From contig NZ_CP052859.1 of NCBI RefSeq assembly GCF_012935695.1, forward strand, positions 2,273,001 to 2,337,000: 64,000 nucleotides of DNA, given 5' to 3'. Each line of letters begins with the position of its first letter. The stretch's first letter is position 1. Positions 45,401 through 54,021 of this stretch are shown piece by piece. Below the pieces are notes generated by a model. The model had not been told where the DNA came from. It saw only the letters and a program-made list of their open reading frames with translations, and searched no databases. This stretch comes from Pseudomonas sp. ADAK18 (GTDB taxonomy: Bacteria > Pseudomonadota > Gammaproteobacteria > Pseudomonadales > Pseudomonadaceae). Position numbers and translations under genes: made by a program.

Positions 45401-45528
45401 GCCTGGGCGGTACCCAGGCTTGCCAGGCAACACAGCAGCGCGCCGTATGGCACGCAGCTCAAGGCCTTGAGCGGGTAGCCCGGGCCTGTTGACGGGGCGG
45501 TGTGTAACCCTCGGTTTTTTACGTTCAC
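42418..45528 (-). CDS. prtB: Autotransporter subtilisin-like serine protease PrtB (1036 aa)
   Basis: Signal peptide (CVPYGALLCCLASLGTAQA), then an S8 peptidase domain with Asp in LGIFDQPV, His in NHGTHVGGIAAG and Ser in GTSMAAPHVAGAAA, a passenger region with the ANTYSGPTLV-type repeat, and a C-terminal beta-barrel ending in ...SLDWAF, an outer-membrane aromatic end. The start is GTG at 45528 after AGGAAGGTCACC. Secretion is by the type V route, not AprDEF, yet it sits in the aprX operon as in other P. fluorescens. Closely related to prtA upstream; large stretches of passenger and barrel are nearly identical. Confidence 0.92.
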   Translation of the reverse strand: MNVKNRGLHTAPSTGPGYPLKALSCVPYGALLCCLASLGTAQAAPYVETGKLGDAASWRSNEFKADWGLGAVHADTAYAAGYTGKGVKLGIFDQPVYAPHPEFNSPNKVVTIVTEGIRQYTDPYIPVKAGDAFRYDGTPSLGSNGKLGNHGTHVGGIAAGNRDGGPMHGVAFNAQIISAENGDPGPEDGIILGNDGAVYKAGWDALVASGARIVNNSWGIGIGDQYAKGGRDPAFPNFTVNEAQAQFNNIRPILGTIAGGAYQGAIDTARSGVLTIFAAGNDYNRNNPDAMSGLAYFVPDIAPNWLSVAALQQNPDTASSDPYVISTFSSRCGYAASFCVSAPGTKIYSSVFNGTTLENMKQEWENKNGTSMAAPHVAGAAAVLMERFPYMSGDQISTILKTTATDLGAPGIDSLYGWGMINLGKAVNGPGMFITAEDIPAEFRIDGGYGSGQFVADLPGIGAVVDAGKPTQRVCNDVHCGLDVWSNNISGHGGLTKQGIGALVLTGANTYSGPTLVKQGLLAINGSVTSDVTVSNSGVVGGSGRIGSLAAKSGGTVAPGNSIGTLNVAGDVSFDAGSTYAVELSSTSSDRIVAGGKATLNGGTVTLALENSPTLLSQTEAQSLIGRQYNILQAAGGVTGSFGSVLPNYLFLGGTLNYAANGVQLNVGRNGNSFASVAATDNQRSVAAAAEQLGAGNGVYESLLSAPNAASAQGAFQQLTGEIYPALETALINDSRYLREAVGERLQQGEMGTSTQTIDTRGNVWVKALGAWGKTNSGSETAGYTTSIGGMLAGVDGALDDNTRIGLVGGYSDTSLNMGDGTHSRASVDSYHLGAYAGHEIGALRLTGGATYSWHRADVKRELQYGEVSGKQKAKVDAHTTQVFTEAAYRLNLQPLALEPFANLAYVHLDMDGFTEKGDAAALKGGDDSRDVVLSTLGMRALKTFNVNDHQQLEVSGTLGWQHNLSGTDSERHLAFASNSTAFSVESSPMVRDAALVGARVSLALTKDARVNFDYNGLLASREKIHGVGLSLDWAF

Positions 45529-45598
45529 GGTGACCTTCCTTAGTTTTTTATTGCATTTGTGGTGAATCACTTCTCTTTCGAACACTGGCGGCCAAATG

Positions 45599-45684
45599 TG
45601 GGAGCGGGCTTGCTCGCGAAGGCGGTGGATCAGTATCAGATGTGCTACCTGTTACACCGCTTTCGCGAGCAAGCCCGCTCCCAC
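45599..45684. repeat. REPIN between prtA and prtB
   Basis: Inverted GTGGGAGCGGGCTTGCTCGCG units, the same family as 28715-28801, in the 190-base gap between the protease genes. Confidence 0.85.
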
Positions 45685-45718
45685 ACAAGCCCTCCCACAT
45701 TTGATCTGTGGCTCAGGT

Positions 45719-48676
45719 TCAGAACTGCCAGTTCAGGCTCAAGCCCACGCCCTGATTCTTCTCCCGGCCACCCAATTGGCCGTTGTAATCCAGGTTGACC
45801 CGTGTGGTTTTGCTCAACGCCAGGCTAGCCTGCACGCCCACCAAGGCGGCATCGCGCAGCAATGGCGAACTTTCAACCGCGAACGACGGACCACCGGCAA
45901 CAAACGCCAGGTGCTCTTCGGACTCGACGGCACTCAAGCTGTGCTGCCAGCCCAACGAACCGGATACGTCCAATTGTTGATGGTTATTGAGGTTGAAGGT
46001 TTTCAGGGCACGCAGGCCCAGGGTGCTCAGTACCGCGTCGCGGCGATCGCTACCGCGCTCAAGGGCGGCGGCATCACCTTTTTCATGGAAGCTGTCGCTG
46101 TCCAGGTGCACATACGCCAGGTTGGCGAAGGGTTCCAGGGCCAGGGCTTGCAGGTTCAAGCGGTAGGCGGCCTCGGTGAAGAGTTGGGCGCTACGGGCAT
46201 CCAACTTGGTCTTCTGCTTGCCGCTGACTTCGCCGTACTGCAAGTCCCGTTTGACGTCGCCGCGATGCCAGCTGTAAGCACCACCGACACTCAAGCGCCA
46301 GTTGCCCAACTCATGCCCGGCGTAAGCGCCGAGGTGATAGCTGTCGATGGACGCCGACGAATGCGTGCCGCTGCCCATACTCAAGGAGCTGTCGCTGTAG
46401 CCTGCCACCAGGCCGATGCGCGTCTGTTCGTCCAGCGCACCGTCGACACCCGCGAGCATGCCGCCGATGGAGCTGGTGTAGCCGGCAGTTTCGCTGCGGC
46501 TGTCGGTCTTGCCCCAGGCGCCCAGGGCCTTGACCCAGACGTTGCTCTCACCCGTTACCGGCGTATGGCGCAGGCGCTCGCCCACCGCATCCCGCAAGTG
46601 ACGGCTGTCATTGATCAGCACCGCGCCGATCGCCGGGTAGATTTCCCCGGACAACTGCTGGAAGCCCTGCTGCGCCGACGCTACCGAATCCGAACGCAGC
46701 ACGCTTTCATACACCGGGTTGCCCGCGCCCAATTGCTCGGCAGCTGCGGCCACGTTGCGCTGATTGCGAGTCGCGCCGACGCTGGCGAAACTGGCGCCGT
46801 TGCGGCCGATGTCCAGTTGCACGGCGTTGGCGGCGTAGTTGAGGGTGCCGCCGAGGAACAGGTAGTTGGGCAGTACCGCACCAAACTGCCCTTGTATCCC
46901 GCCTGCGGCCTGGAGGATGTTGTATTGCCGGCCGATCAGGCTTTGGGCTTCGGTCTGGCTGAGCAAGGTCGGGCTGTTCTCCAGCGCCAGGGTCACGGTG
47001 CCGCCGCCCAGTACGGCCTTGCCGTCGGCGACAATGCGGTCGCTGCTGGTTGGCGTCAGTTCCACCGCATAGGTGGAACCCGCCGCGAGGTTGACGTCAC
47101 CCGCTACCTGCAAGGTGCCCACCGAGTTGCCCGGTGCCACGGTGCCGCCGCTGTTGGCGGTCAGCGATGCGATGCGGCCGGAGCCGCCCAGGGTGCCGCT
47201 GTCGTTGACCGTAACGGCCGAAGTCAGCGAGCCGTTTACCGCCAGCAATCCACCGTTGACCGTGGTGGCGCCGCGATAAGTGTTGTCGCCGGTAAGCACC
47301 AGCGTTCCCGCGCCCGACTTGATCAGGCTACCCTGATAAATACGCTGGGCGGCAGCGGCGTCCCGTGCGCTACCGACGGCGTAATCGGTCTTGTCCTGCT
47401 GACTGGCGTTGGCTCCGACGCCATTTTCCCAACCCTTGTCTTTCAAGGTCTGCTGCCAGGCCGCGTGTTCGGCGCTGTCTTCGGGTTGACGCTGAATCAG
47501 CGCCTTGTCGGAGATTGCGTTGCTCCACACATCGCCCTGCCCGGCCGCCAGGGTGTAATCCGTTGGCCCCAGCAGTTGCCCAGGCCCATGCATCGCCCGG
47601 CCCAAGTCCGGCACGCCCCAGCCGACCTTGGTGTTCGGCGCATCAGTGATTGATCCATCCAGCTGTGTGGCGGTAGTCAGCAGCACCTGCAACGCCTGCT
47701 CGTTGTTCATGTACGGGTAGCGCTCCATCACCAGCGCCAAGGCGCCAGTGGCATGGGGCGCCGACATTGAGGTGCCGGATTTAACCCCATAACCGCCATC
47801 CGGAACGGTGCTGTTGATCAGCGCGCCCGGCGTGGAAATGCACCAATACTTGGCGATGCCGCACTGGTTGTATTTCTGGTTATTGGCCTTGTCCAGGCCC
47901 GATACCGCCAGCCAATGGCCTTCCAGCTCCGGTTGGAAATACGGCAGTGCCGAGCGCACGCTGGCATTCGCGTAGCCGCTGTTGCCGGCGCTGAACACGT
48001 TGATCACGCCAGCCTTGGCCACGTCGGCGGCGGAATCCAGCCAGGTGCCCTGGTTGTAGTGCTGGGCATAAGCGGCATGCAGGTCGCCCAATGTCTGGTA
48101 GCTGACGTCCTTGGGCTGGCTGCCCCAACTGTTGTTGATCGCACGCACGCCCGAATCTACCAGCGCGCTGTACACCGCTTTGAAGTACTTGGGGTCCGGG
48201 GTCGGACCAAACAGAAAGCTGTCGTTGGCGTTGGTATTACCGACGTAGATCTGTGCGTTGTACGCCACGCCGTGCATGCCGACGCCGTCACGGGCCGCGC
48301 CCATGGTGCCGGTGACGTGGGTGCCGTGGGAGTCGTTGTTGGGGTTGAGTGCGCCGGTGGTGCTGAACGGGCTGCCATTGACGTAAGTGCCCGTGGCGGT
48401 GACGGCGTGATAACGGTCCTTCGACGCTTCAGGATGGTTGGGGTCGAAGCCCGAGTCCAGGGCGCCGATCTTCACCCCGCTGCCGGTGATGCCGGCAGCG
48501 TAGGCTTCATTAGCCTTCATACGATCCAGGCCCCAATCGCTCTGGAATTCGGCGGAGCGCCAACTGGCGGGGTTGCCCAACTGACCGGTCTCGGCGTACT
48601 GCGCGTTTGCCGCAACGGACAACAGCAGCAAGGAACCGGCGGTCAAAGGTTTAAAACGACGTGGTTGGATGATCAT
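45719..48676 (-). CDS. prtA: Autotransporter subtilisin-like serine protease PrtA (985 aa)
   Basis: Signal peptide (FKPLTAGSLLLLSVAANA), S8 domain with Asp in IGALDSGFD, His in DSHGTHVTGTMG and Ser in KSGTSMSAPHATGA, then the passenger with ALIQ..., ADNTYRGATTV-like strand and a C-terminal barrel ending SLNWQF. The ATG at 48676 has AAGGACTTTTC upstream. The passenger is shorter than in PrtB and the protease domains differ, but the C-terminal halves share long identical runs. Operon order aprDEF-prtA-prtB-lipA is that of the described P. fluorescens heat-resistant exoenzyme locus. Confidence 0.92.
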   Translation of the reverse strand: MIIQPRRFKPLTAGSLLLLSVAANAQYAETGQLGNPASWRSAEFQSDWGLDRMKANEAYAAGITGSGVKIGALDSGFDPNHPEASKDRYHAVTATGTYVNGSPFSTTGALNPNNDSHGTHVTGTMGAARDGVGMHGVAYNAQIYVGNTNANDSFLFGPTPDPKYFKAVYSALVDSGVRAINNSWGSQPKDVSYQTLGDLHAAYAQHYNQGTWLDSAADVAKAGVINVFSAGNSGYANASVRSALPYFQPELEGHWLAVSGLDKANNQKYNQCGIAKYWCISTPGALINSTVPDGGYGVKSGTSMSAPHATGALALVMERYPYMNNEQALQVLLTTATQLDGSITDAPNTKVGWGVPDLGRAMHGPGQLLGPTDYTLAAGQGDVWSNAISDKALIQRQPEDSAEHAAWQQTLKDKGWENGVGANASQQDKTDYAVGSARDAAAAQRIYQGSLIKSGAGTLVLTGDNTYRGATTVNGGLLAVNGSLTSAVTVNDSGTLGGSGRIASLTANSGGTVAPGNSVGTLQVAGDVNLAAGSTYAVELTPTSSDRIVADGKAVLGGGTVTLALENSPTLLSQTEAQSLIGRQYNILQAAGGIQGQFGAVLPNYLFLGGTLNYAANAVQLDIGRNGASFASVGATRNQRNVAAAAEQLGAGNPVYESVLRSDSVASAQQGFQQLSGEIYPAIGAVLINDSRHLRDAVGERLRHTPVTGESNVWVKALGAWGKTDSRSETAGYTSSIGGMLAGVDGALDEQTRIGLVAGYSDSSLSMGSGTHSSASIDSYHLGAYAGHELGNWRLSVGGAYSWHRGDVKRDLQYGEVSGKQKTKLDARSAQLFTEAAYRLNLQALALEPFANLAYVHLDSDSFHEKGDAAALERGSDRRDAVLSTLGLRALKTFNLNNHQQLDVSGSLGWQHSLSAVESEEHLAFVAGGPSFAVESSPLLRDAALVGVQASLALSKTTRVNLDYNGQLGGREKNQGVGLSLNWQF

Positions 48677-48747
48677 GAAAAGTCCTTGTTTTCTTATTGT
48701 TAAAACACGCTGTGGTGCTGAATTTGTTCTGTGGCGAGCGGGCTTTT

Positions 48748-48878
48748 GTGGCGAGCGGGCTTGCCCGCGTTGGGCTGCGTAGCAGCCCCAACAAACTCGC
48801 ATCCATACATCAGACAAAACGCGGTCTCAGGTTTCAGGGCCGCTGCGCGCCCCAACGCGGGCAAGCCCGCCCGCCACA
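48748..48878. repeat. REPIN between aprF and prtA
   Basis: Inverted GTGGCGAGCGGGCTTGCCCGCG units with the GGGCTGCGTAGCAGCCCC inner hairpin; a partial extra unit precedes it at 48731. Confidence 0.85.
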
Positions 48879-48920
48879 AAAGCCCACTCAGCACAAAAAA
48901 ACTCCATCACAGGCATCCCG

Positions 48921-50270
48921 TTACTTGCCTGCCATCGGCCCAAACGCCTCATCCACCTTGGCCAAATCGGTGTCCCGCAGGTTGCCGGCGTAGTAATGCA
49001 ATTTGGTCCAGGCCATCAGGTAGTCGTAACGGGCCTGGGCCAGGTCGCGACGGGTGCTGTACAGCTGCTGCTCGGCGTTGAGGGCATCGAGGTTGACCCG
49101 CTCGCCGCCAAGGATGCTTTGCTTGGTCGAGATCACCAGGGCCTCGGCCGACACCAGGGCTTTTTGATAGGCCCGCAGCTTGCTCACCCCCGACAAACAG
49201 GCGCTGAACTGGCGGCGCAGTTCGATCAGGGTTTCCCGGGTCTTGCCTTCCAGTTCGTACTCGGCTTGCTCCATGGCACGACTGGCCTGGCGGGTCGAGG
49301 CCGATACGCCGCCACCGGCATAGATCGGCACGCTGACCTCCACGCCGATGGTGTTGGTGTTGTAGCGCTGGTTGTAGGTGTTACCCGTGTCCGACTCCTG
49401 CCGCCGGGAGGTGGCGTAAGCCGTCACCCGTGGCAAGTGTCCGGCGCGGTTGCGTTCCACTTCGAAGCGCGCCACTTCCAGGGACTGGCGCTGGGACGCC
49501 AGCGTCGGGTTGTTGGTGAGTGCCAGCTCATGCCAGGTGTCGTAGTTGGCCGGAGTCAGGGTGAAGGTGGAGAAACCTGCGTTGAGCGGTGCAAGGTCAG
49601 TGATATTGACGCTGGGCATGCCAATCAGCGCGCCCAATTCGCGCAGCGAGGCGTCCTGCTCATCCAGTGCCTGGATTTCCTCGGCGGTCGCCAGCTCATA
49701 ACGCGACTCAGCTTCGAGGATATCGGTGCGGGTGCCCTCGCCCTGCTTGAACAGGTGTTCGTTCTGTTGGAACTGCTGCTCGAAGGCCTTCTTCTTGGCC
49801 CGCGCAATATCGATCTGGTCCTGGGCAAACAAGGCCTGGGTGTAATAGCTCAGTACTCGCACCAGCAGCGCCTGACTCTTGTCGCGAAAGCTTTCATCCG
49901 CGTACAGCGCCTGGGCCACGCCCTTGCGGTAGTTGGCATAGGCTTCGTAGTCAAACAGCGGCTGTTGCAGGCTGAAGGTGGAGCCGAAGCTTGTGTAGTT
50001 GCGATCATCGCGAGACGTCCCACCCGTGCGGGAGTCCGGCAAGTGAGCCTCGGAGTCGTTGCGCCCCTTGTTGTAGTTGTAGGACAGCCGTGGCAACAGT
50101 CCGGCGCGGCCAATGATGCGGTTTTCCAGGCCGGCATCGCGCTCCTTGATGGCGCCGAGAAATACCGGATCGTTACGCAAGGCCTGCTCATAGACATCAA
50201 ACGGGCCCATGGCCGCCTGGACAGTACCGCACACCAGGAACAGGGAAATGAACACTGACTTCATGCTCAT
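48921..50270 (-). CDS. aprF: Type I secretion outer-membrane channel AprF (449 aa)
   Basis: TolC-type protein: signal peptide (FISLFLVCGTVQAAMG), then long helical repeats of the outer-membrane efflux family (GEGTRTDILEAESRYELATAEE and its pair ERVNLDALNAEQQLYSTRRDLAQARYDYLM, the latter shown as two short parts). It forms the exit duct for AprX and LipA with AprD and AprE. Its start overlaps the end of aprE by four bases (ATGA). Confidence 0.92.
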   Translation of the reverse strand: MSMKSVFISLFLVCGTVQAAMGPFDVYEQALRNDPVFLGAIKERDAGLENRIIGRAGLLPRLSYNYNKGRNDSEAHLPDSRTGGTSRDDRNYTSFGSTFSLQQPLFDYEAYANYRKGVAQALYADESFRDKSQALLVRVLSYYTQALFAQDQIDIARAKKKAFEQQFQQNEHLFKQGEGTRTDILEAESRYELATAEEIQALDEQDASLRELGALIGMPSVNITDLAPLNAGFSTFTLTPANYDTWHELALTNNPTLASQRQSLEVARFEVERNRAGHLPRVTAYATSRRQESDTGNTYNQRYNTNTIGVEVSVPIYAGGGVSASTRQASRAMEQAEYELEGKTRETLIELRRQFSACLSGVSKLRAYQKALVSAEALVISTKQSILGGERVNLDALNAEQQLYSTRRDLAQARYDYLMAWTKLHYYAGNLRDTDLAKVDEAFGPMAGK

Positions 50271-51601
50271 TCCTCAGTCAACGCGGAGCCGGCGCGATCC
50301 AGCAGCGGCTTGAACAGGTAATTGAGCAGCGAGCGCTCACCGGTGCGTACAAACATCTCCGCCGGCATCCCTGGCTTGATCACCAGGCCGTGGAGTTTTT
50401 CCAGGGCACCGTCGCTGACGGTGGTACGCAACACGTAGTACGGCGCGCCGGTCTTCTCGTCGAGCATCTGGTCGGCGGAAATCAGGCTGACTTCCCCCGG
50501 CACCCGTGGCGTACGGCTCTGGTTGAACGCGGTGAACAGGATGTCTACCGGCAAGTGAGTGCCGACCTTGTCCACCAGGTGCACCGGCAGATGGCCTTCC
50601 ACCTCCAGGCGCGTGCCCTGAGGCACGATCTCCAGCAGGGTTTCACCGGCGCGCACCACGGCGCCTTCGGTGTGCACCCCAAGGTTGACCGCGATGCCGT
50701 CAGCCGGGGCGTTGATTTCACTGTGCTGCAAGTCAAACCCGGCGGACGTCAGTTGCTGCTCCAGGGTCAGGCTGCGCAGTTGCGCATCCGCCAGTTGGCT
50801 GCGCACCTCCTTTTGATATTCCTCGACGTGCTGTTGCTGCTTGAGTTTCGATTCGAGGATGCCCTGCTCCACTCGCCCGCTTTCCCCGGTGTTCTGCGCC
50901 AGGTCCTGTTGCACCTGGGACAGTTGCCGCTGGTATTCCATCAAGCGGTTGCGCGGGATATAGCCGTTGTCGGCCAGGGGTTGCAGGTTGGCTAACTGGT
51001 CGCGCAGGGACTGGGCTTGAGCGGTGAGGTCAGTGCGTGCACGGCGCATGCCGTTGAGTTGCGCCGTAGCACCTTCGATACTGGCGCGGATCCCCGCCTG
51101 TTCCCGGGCAAAGGCTTCGCGGCGGCTGCTGAACAGTTGGCGTTGACCTTCCAGCACCAGGGCCAGGGCCGGGTCAGGACTGCCGCTCAGTTCGGCGGGA
51201 AAGGTGATGCTGGAACGGTTGTCACGCTCGCTCTGCCAGCGAGCGACGCTGGCCCAGGCCATGCGGTACTGGGCTTGCAGCGATTGCACATCGGCCTGGC
51301 TTTGCGTCTGGTCGAGGCGAAACAGCGGCTGGCCTTGTTTCACCACCTCCCCTTCACGCACCAGAATCCGGCTGACCACGCCAGGGCTCAGGGTTTGCAC
51401 TGCTTTGCGTTTACCGGAAACCACCACCGTGCCTTGCACCGGAATACCTTGATCCAGCGGCGCCAGGCTGGCCCAGAGAAAGAAGCCACCGGCGCCGACC
51501 ACCGTCAGGATCCATCCCATGCGGGCAAAGAACCGTGCGTCGCGCTCAGGGTGCGTCTGCTCATAGTCGTGGTTGATTTGAATGCTGTTGTCGATGCTCA
51601 T
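50267..51601 (-). CDS. aprE: Type I secretion membrane-fusion protein AprE (444 aa)
   Basis: HlyD/PrtE family: a single N-terminal membrane helix (MGWILTVVGAGGFFLWASL), long coiled-coil segments (LTAQAQSLRDQLANLQPLADN) and the late lipoyl-like/barrel part with the DGIAVNLGVHTEGAVVRAGETL motif. It bridges AprD and AprF across the periplasm. Overlaps with aprD and aprF by four bases each, so the three are one translational unit. Confidence 0.93.
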   Translation of the reverse strand: MSIDNSIQINHDYEQTHPERDARFFARMGWILTVVGAGGFFLWASLAPLDQGIPVQGTVVVSGKRKAVQTLSPGVVSRILVREGEVVKQGQPLFRLDQTQSQADVQSLQAQYRMAWASVARWQSERDNRSSITFPAELSGSPDPALALVLEGQRQLFSSRREAFAREQAGIRASIEGATAQLNGMRRARTDLTAQAQSLRDQLANLQPLADNGYIPRNRLMEYQRQLSQVQQDLAQNTGESGRVEQGILESKLKQQQHVEEYQKEVRSQLADAQLRSLTLEQQLTSAGFDLQHSEINAPADGIAVNLGVHTEGAVVRAGETLLEIVPQGTRLEVEGHLPVHLVDKVGTHLPVDILFTAFNQSRTPRVPGEVSLISADQMLDEKTGAPYYVLRTTVSDGALEKLHGLVIKPGMPAEMFVRTGERSLLNYLFKPLLDRAGSALTEE

Positions 51602-53352
51602 GCGCCTGGGTTCCTTCCGGCTTGATACTGACGGCTGAGGCTGACCCCGGCCTTTTCACGCGGCGCTTCTTGTTGCTGACCGGACAATGCGCGTAACACC
51701 TCCTGGCTTGGGCCGAACGCCTGCAAGCGCCCTTCGTTGAGCACCAGCAACTTGTCGGCCTGGGCCAGGGCCGAGGAACGGTGAGTGACCAGGATCACGC
51801 TGCTGCCTTGGGCCTTCATCTGCACGATGGCACTGGCCAAGGCGGCTTCGCCGACGGTGTCGAGGTTGGAATTGGGCTCATCGAGCACGATCAACCGAGG
51901 GTTGCCGTATAAGGCCCGGGCCAGGGCCACCCGTTGTTTCTGCCCACCCGACAGGCCGCTGCCGTCGTCACCCAGTACGGTGTCGTAGCCATGGGGCAAG
52001 CGCAGGATCAGTTCGTGCACGCCGGCTTGCTCGGCAGCCTGCACCACCAGTTGGGGATCAGCCTCGCGAAAGCGCGCGATGTTGTCGGCGATGCTGCCGC
52101 TGAACAGTTCGATGTCTTGCGGCAGGTAGCCGATATGCGGGCCGAGGTCGTCACGGTCCCAACGGTGAATGTCCGCACCGTCCAGGCGCACGGTGCCCGC
52201 CAGGGTCGGCCAGACGCCCACCAACACGCGGGCCAGAGTCGATTTGCCAGAGCCGGAAGCGCCGAGCACGCCCAGTACCTCCCCAGCCGCCAGGCCGAAG
52301 CTGACTTGATGCAAGGTCGCCATCCGGCGCCCCGGAGGCCCGGCCGTGACTTGCTCGAAACTCACCTGCCCCTTGGGCGCCGGCAAGGCCATCTGCTCGC
52401 CTTCCGGTGGAAACTCCTGCAACAGGCCATCCAGGCGTTGGTAGGCCAGCTTGGCCGAGCTCCATTGCTTCCACACGGCAATCAATTGATCGATAGGGCT
52501 CAACACCCGGCCCATCAGAATGGAACCGGCGATCATCATCCCGGCGGTCATGTCGCCCTTGATCACCAGCAGCGCGCCCAACCCAAGTACCAGCGATTGC
52601 AGGCACAGCCGTAATGACTTGCTCAGGGAACTGATGATCGAACCAGTGTCGCTGGCCTTGTTCTGCAACCCCAGAAACCGTGAGTGCACCTGGAACCAGC
52701 GTTTGCGCAACGCGCCGAGCATGCCCATGGCCTGGATGGTTTCAGCGTTGTGCAGATGACTGGTCGCCAATTGTGTCGACTGTTGGGAGTAGCCGCTGGC
52801 TTCCCCCAACGGTTTTTTGGTCAGGTATTCGTTGAGGCACGCCAGGGCAATCAGCAGTACCGCACCCGCAGTGGCCAGCACCCCGAGCCAGACGTTGAAC
52901 AGGAAGATCACAAACAGGTAGATCGGGAACCATGGTGCGTCAAAGAAGGCAAACAACGCAGGCCCGGTGATGAATTGGCGAATGTGGGTCAAGTCCCCCA
53001 GGGATTGCCCGGCGTGCCCCTCGCCCCGCTTCAGGTTGCGTTCGAACGCAGCCTTGTATACCCGCAGGTTGAAGCGGCGCTCCAACTGGCTGCCGATACG
53101 GATCACGATAAAACTACGGATCACTTCCAGCACACCGATAAAGGCGAAGAAGCCCACCACCATCAGCGTCAGCATGACCAGGGTGGTTTCGTTTTGGGAG
53201 GAAAGAACGCGGTCGTAAACTTGCAGCATGTAAATCGAGGGCACCAGCATCAGCACATTGATCAATGCGGTGAAGCAGCCAATGCTGATCAGAATACTTT
53301 TGTAATCGCCGAGCGCTTTGAACAGTGGTGCAACGGGAGTGGTCTTCGCCAT
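51598..53352 (-). CDS. aprD: Type I secretion ABC exporter AprD (584 aa)
   Basis: Membrane domain of six helices (for example LMVVGFFAFIGVLEVIRSF), then an ABC ATPase with Walker A GASGSGKSTLARVL, signature GLSGGQKQRVALARAL and Walker B LIVLDEPNSNLD. There is no C39 peptidase domain, as is usual for protease/lipase exporters. It recognises the C-terminal signals of AprX and LipA. The first of the three aprDEF genes; 200 bases separate it from inh, so a separate promoter or processing site is possible. Confidence 0.93.
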   Translation of the reverse strand: MAKTTPVAPLFKALGDYKSILISIGCFTALINVLMLVPSIYMLQVYDRVLSSQNETTLVMLTLMVVGFFAFIGVLEVIRSFIVIRIGSQLERRFNLRVYKAAFERNLKRGEGHAGQSLGDLTHIRQFITGPALFAFFDAPWFPIYLFVIFLFNVWLGVLATAGAVLLIALACLNEYLTKKPLGEASGYSQQSTQLATSHLHNAETIQAMGMLGALRKRWFQVHSRFLGLQNKASDTGSIISSLSKSLRLCLQSLVLGLGALLVIKGDMTAGMMIAGSILMGRVLSPIDQLIAVWKQWSSAKLAYQRLDGLLQEFPPEGEQMALPAPKGQVSFEQVTAGPPGRRMATLHQVSFGLAAGEVLGVLGASGSGKSTLARVLVGVWPTLAGTVRLDGADIHRWDRDDLGPHIGYLPQDIELFSGSIADNIARFREADPQLVVQAAEQAGVHELILRLPHGYDTVLGDDGSGLSGGQKQRVALARALYGNPRLIVLDEPNSNLDTVGEAALASAIVQMKAQGSSVILVTHRSSALAQADKLLVLNEGRLQAFGPSQEVLRALSGQQQEAPREKAGVSLSRQYQAGRNPGA

Positions 53353-53555
53353 GTTGCTTAATTTCCCTGAGCTGAAATGCGCACAATAGTTTGCCGGGCG
53401 ACCCGGTGTGGGGCGGGCAAACTATCAAAACCCTTGTGGGGCGTTAAAAGTGACAGACAAACCAATAGTGGGGTGCTCTACGCACTCTTTTTAATCCATC
53501 GAGACGATGGATATTGGTTATAACGATATAACGTGAAACTCATGTAATTGCACAA

Positions 53556-53924
53556 TTAAGGTGCACGCCTTAGTACAACTAGGTTTCCGGATTTAGTCCG
53601 ACCTTCGTATTCGCCTTCTTTCTCACGGTTCAAGTGAGTAATGCCTGTGCCTTCGGCGTTCATCAACCAGATACCATCGGGTGTAGGCGACCAACTGGTG
53701 GGTTTTTCTCCCAGCCAACGGCTGGCGCATTCCACGTCACCGCCCAGGGCGCTGGCGTTTTCAATCAGGTCCAGTGGGCAAACCTGGTTTTGCTGGTGCA
53801 ACTCCCAGTGTCCCGCCAGCTGTGCGGGGCTGGGTAAAATCAAACTACTTGCCATGGCTGTGGCTCCTGCCGACATAAACAACCCCAGGAAAACCCGGCG
53901 GGCTGCGGTGCGATATCTGTTCAT
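53556..53924 (-). CDS. inh: Alkaline protease inhibitor Inh (122 aa)
   Basis: Small secreted beta-barrel inhibitor of serralysins. Signal peptide (VFLGLFMSAGATAMAS), then the mature N-terminus beginning SLILPSPAQLAGHWEL, whose first residues enter the protease active site in the P. aeruginosa APRin complex. Two cysteines (NQVCPLD and VECASRW) form the family disulfide. It lies directly after aprX, as expected, and protects the periplasm from leaked AprX. Confidence 0.92.
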   Translation of the reverse strand: MNRYRTAARRVFLGLFMSAGATAMASSLILPSPAQLAGHWELHQQNQVCPLDLIENASALGGDVECASRWLGEKPTSWSPTPDGIWLMNAEGTGITHLNREKEGEYEGRTKSGNLVVLRRAP

Positions 53925-53982
53925 GGGCGCTTCCTTTCATGCTCCGGCACCTTCGCCCGTTTGCAGGGTGGATGCAAGGGCA

Positions 53983-54008
53983 GAGAGCGGCGCGCGCGCA
54001 CCGCTCTC
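53983..54008. terminator. Stem-loop between aprX and inh (partial terminator or attenuator)
   Basis: GAGAGCGG (53983-53990) pairs with CCGCTCTC (54001-54008) around a 10-base GC loop, just downstream of the aprX stop on the minus strand. There is no T-run, so it probably reduces, rather than ends, transcription into inh and aprDEF. Confidence 0.45.
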
Positions 54009-54021
54009 CTTTACGCCTGAA

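Noticed and set aside
45596..47653. 685-codon plus-strand frame opposite prtA
   Set aside because: Antisense shadow; prtA has signal peptide, catalytic triad and barrel.
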